In this document: positions 63,510 to 64,000 of the stretch, piece by piece | Layout: each line of letters opens with the position of its first letter | How positions within the stretch are numbered: the stretch's first letter is position 1 | Origin: Cognatiluteimonas lumbrici | GTDB taxonomy: Bacteria; Pseudomonadota; Gammaproteobacteria; Xanthomonadales; Xanthomonadaceae | NCBI RefSeq assembly: GCF_006476065.1 | Contig: NZ_ML636798.1 | Location: 2,182,207 to 2,246,206 of the forward strand | Length of the DNA: 64,000 nt | Reading direction: 5' to 3' | Notes under the pieces: model-generated | Databases searched by the model: none | What the model was told of the DNA's origin: nothing | The model's input: the letters and a program-made list of their open reading frames with translations, nothing else | Translations under genes and position numbers: made by a program

Positions 63510-63527
63510 CCGTCACAAACCGGTCAT
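63510..63527 (+). promoter_or_regulatory. Candidate Pho box upstream of DUF47 gene
   Basis: CCGTCAC-AAAC-CGGTCAT (63510-63527) is two 7 nt half-sites spaced by 4 nt, 11 nt apart, close to the PhoB consensus CTGTCAT-N4-CTGTCAT. A TATCAT (63527-63532) right behind it may be a -10. It lies 37 nt before a PhoU-like/DUF47 gene, a family usually paired with a phosphate permease. Confidence 0.4.
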
Positions 63528-63563
63528 ATCATCGCCACGTTTACGACACGGAAGCGCGCCCCA

Positions 63564-64000
63564 TGTTCTCGCTGCAGACGATTTTCGGCCAGGGCAAGCA
63601 GTTCTACGGCCTCCTGAACGAACAGGCCGAGGCCGCCCTCGACGCCGCCAGGGCCCTGCACGAAATGATGCGCAAGAGCGACCAGGTCCACGCCCTGGAC
63701 GCCTTCAAGCTGGCGCGCGAGCGCGAGCGGGTCGCCTCCAACCAGATCAGCCAGGCCCTGGTGGACAGCTTCATCACCCCGATCGAGCGCGAGGACATCG
63801 AGGCACTGGGCTCGGCCCTGTACAAGATCCCCAAGCAGATCGAGCGCTTCGCCGACCGCTACGTGCTGGCCCAGCACCACCTGGAGGGCGTGGACTTCGC
63901 GCCGCGCGCGGCCATGCTGGAGAAGGCAGCCGGCGTGGTGGTGGAGATGATCCGCGAGCTGCCGCGCCTGCGCATGGACACGATGAAGCCGCTCAACGAC
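63564..64000 (+). CDS. DUF47/PhoU-like protein, 3' end beyond window
   Basis: 145 residues are visible of a helical protein of the TIGR00153/DUF47 family. It begins MFSLQTIFGQGKQFYGLLNE and continues with the typical E-x3-A-x8-M pattern and DSFITPIEREDIEALGSALYKIPKQIERFADRY. These PhoU-like proteins (about 220 residues) are normally encoded just before a PiT-type phosphate permease, which would lie outside the window. A candidate Pho box lies upstream. Confidence 0.88.

Overview
The window is about 64 kb of very GC-rich bacterial chromosome with densely packed genes and many 1-20 nt start/stop overlaps. Gene content points to the Lysobacteraceae (Xanthomonadaceae; a Lysobacter/Luteimonas-like gammaproteobacterium). 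The pointers are a fused aspartate kinase-diaminopimelate decarboxylase, the MurD2/MurL pair known from Xanthomonas, an Oar-like TonB receptor, a petABC-sspAB block, and an rmlBACD cluster next to ssb. The genus assignment is inference.

Layout. 1-4.1 kb: an EF-G paralogue (cut by the left edge), OsmC, a glycine-zipper protein and a PhzF-type enzyme. 4.2-9.5 kb: lysAC-murL-murD2, one overlapping unit that makes meso-DAP/lysine and D-glutamate-containing peptidoglycan precursors. 9.6-12 kb: a secreted dienelactone-hydrolase-like protein, polyprenyl diphosphate synthase (ispB) and ssb. 12.0-15.4 kb: rmlBACD for dTDP-L-rhamnose. 15.4-22.5 kb: a peptide-use block (POT and OPT transporters, secreted S9 peptidase, DUF819 membrane protein). 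22.6-25.8 kb: an orphan exported protein, a DUF4105 membrane protein and corC.

25.8-31.2 kb is the most interesting part. It is a chromosomal colicin-V-like (class II microcin) cassette: a 70-residue precursor with the leader MRDLTINELESVSGG, a membrane-anchored M23 peptidase, a small protein resembling the C-terminal domain of ribosomal protein L7/L12, an 18-codon relic or mini-leader ORF, a CvaB-like C39-peptidase ABC exporter and a CvaA-like adaptor. It ends at a REP-like inverted repeat. The cassette lies on the opposite strand between ybeY and corC. A second opposite-strand block (amidohydrolase plus a three-gene ABC-2 exporter) lies between miaB and ybeZ. The usual miaB-ybeZ-ybeY-corC run is therefore split twice.

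37.5-49.5 kb: a small membrane ORF, miaB, a lytic transglycosylase, the cytochrome bc1 operon with sspAB, nadC with a Trm112-like and a DUF3301 protein, purEK, sodB, grxD, a degenerate short-chain dehydrogenase-fold protein and a MarC-family protein. 49.6-54.3 kb: an Oar-like TonB-dependent receptor with a strong terminator, then ppnN. 54.4-61.2 kb: the type IV pilus minor-pilin operon fimT-pilV-pilW-pilX-pilY1-pilE; PilY1 carries an apparent inserted PPC-like module. 61.3-64 kb: a candidate small RNA, an ExoD-like and a CNNM/CorC-like membrane protein, and the start of a DUF47/PhoU-like gene behind a possible Pho box. No rRNA, tRNA, CRISPR array, transposase or prophage was recognised.
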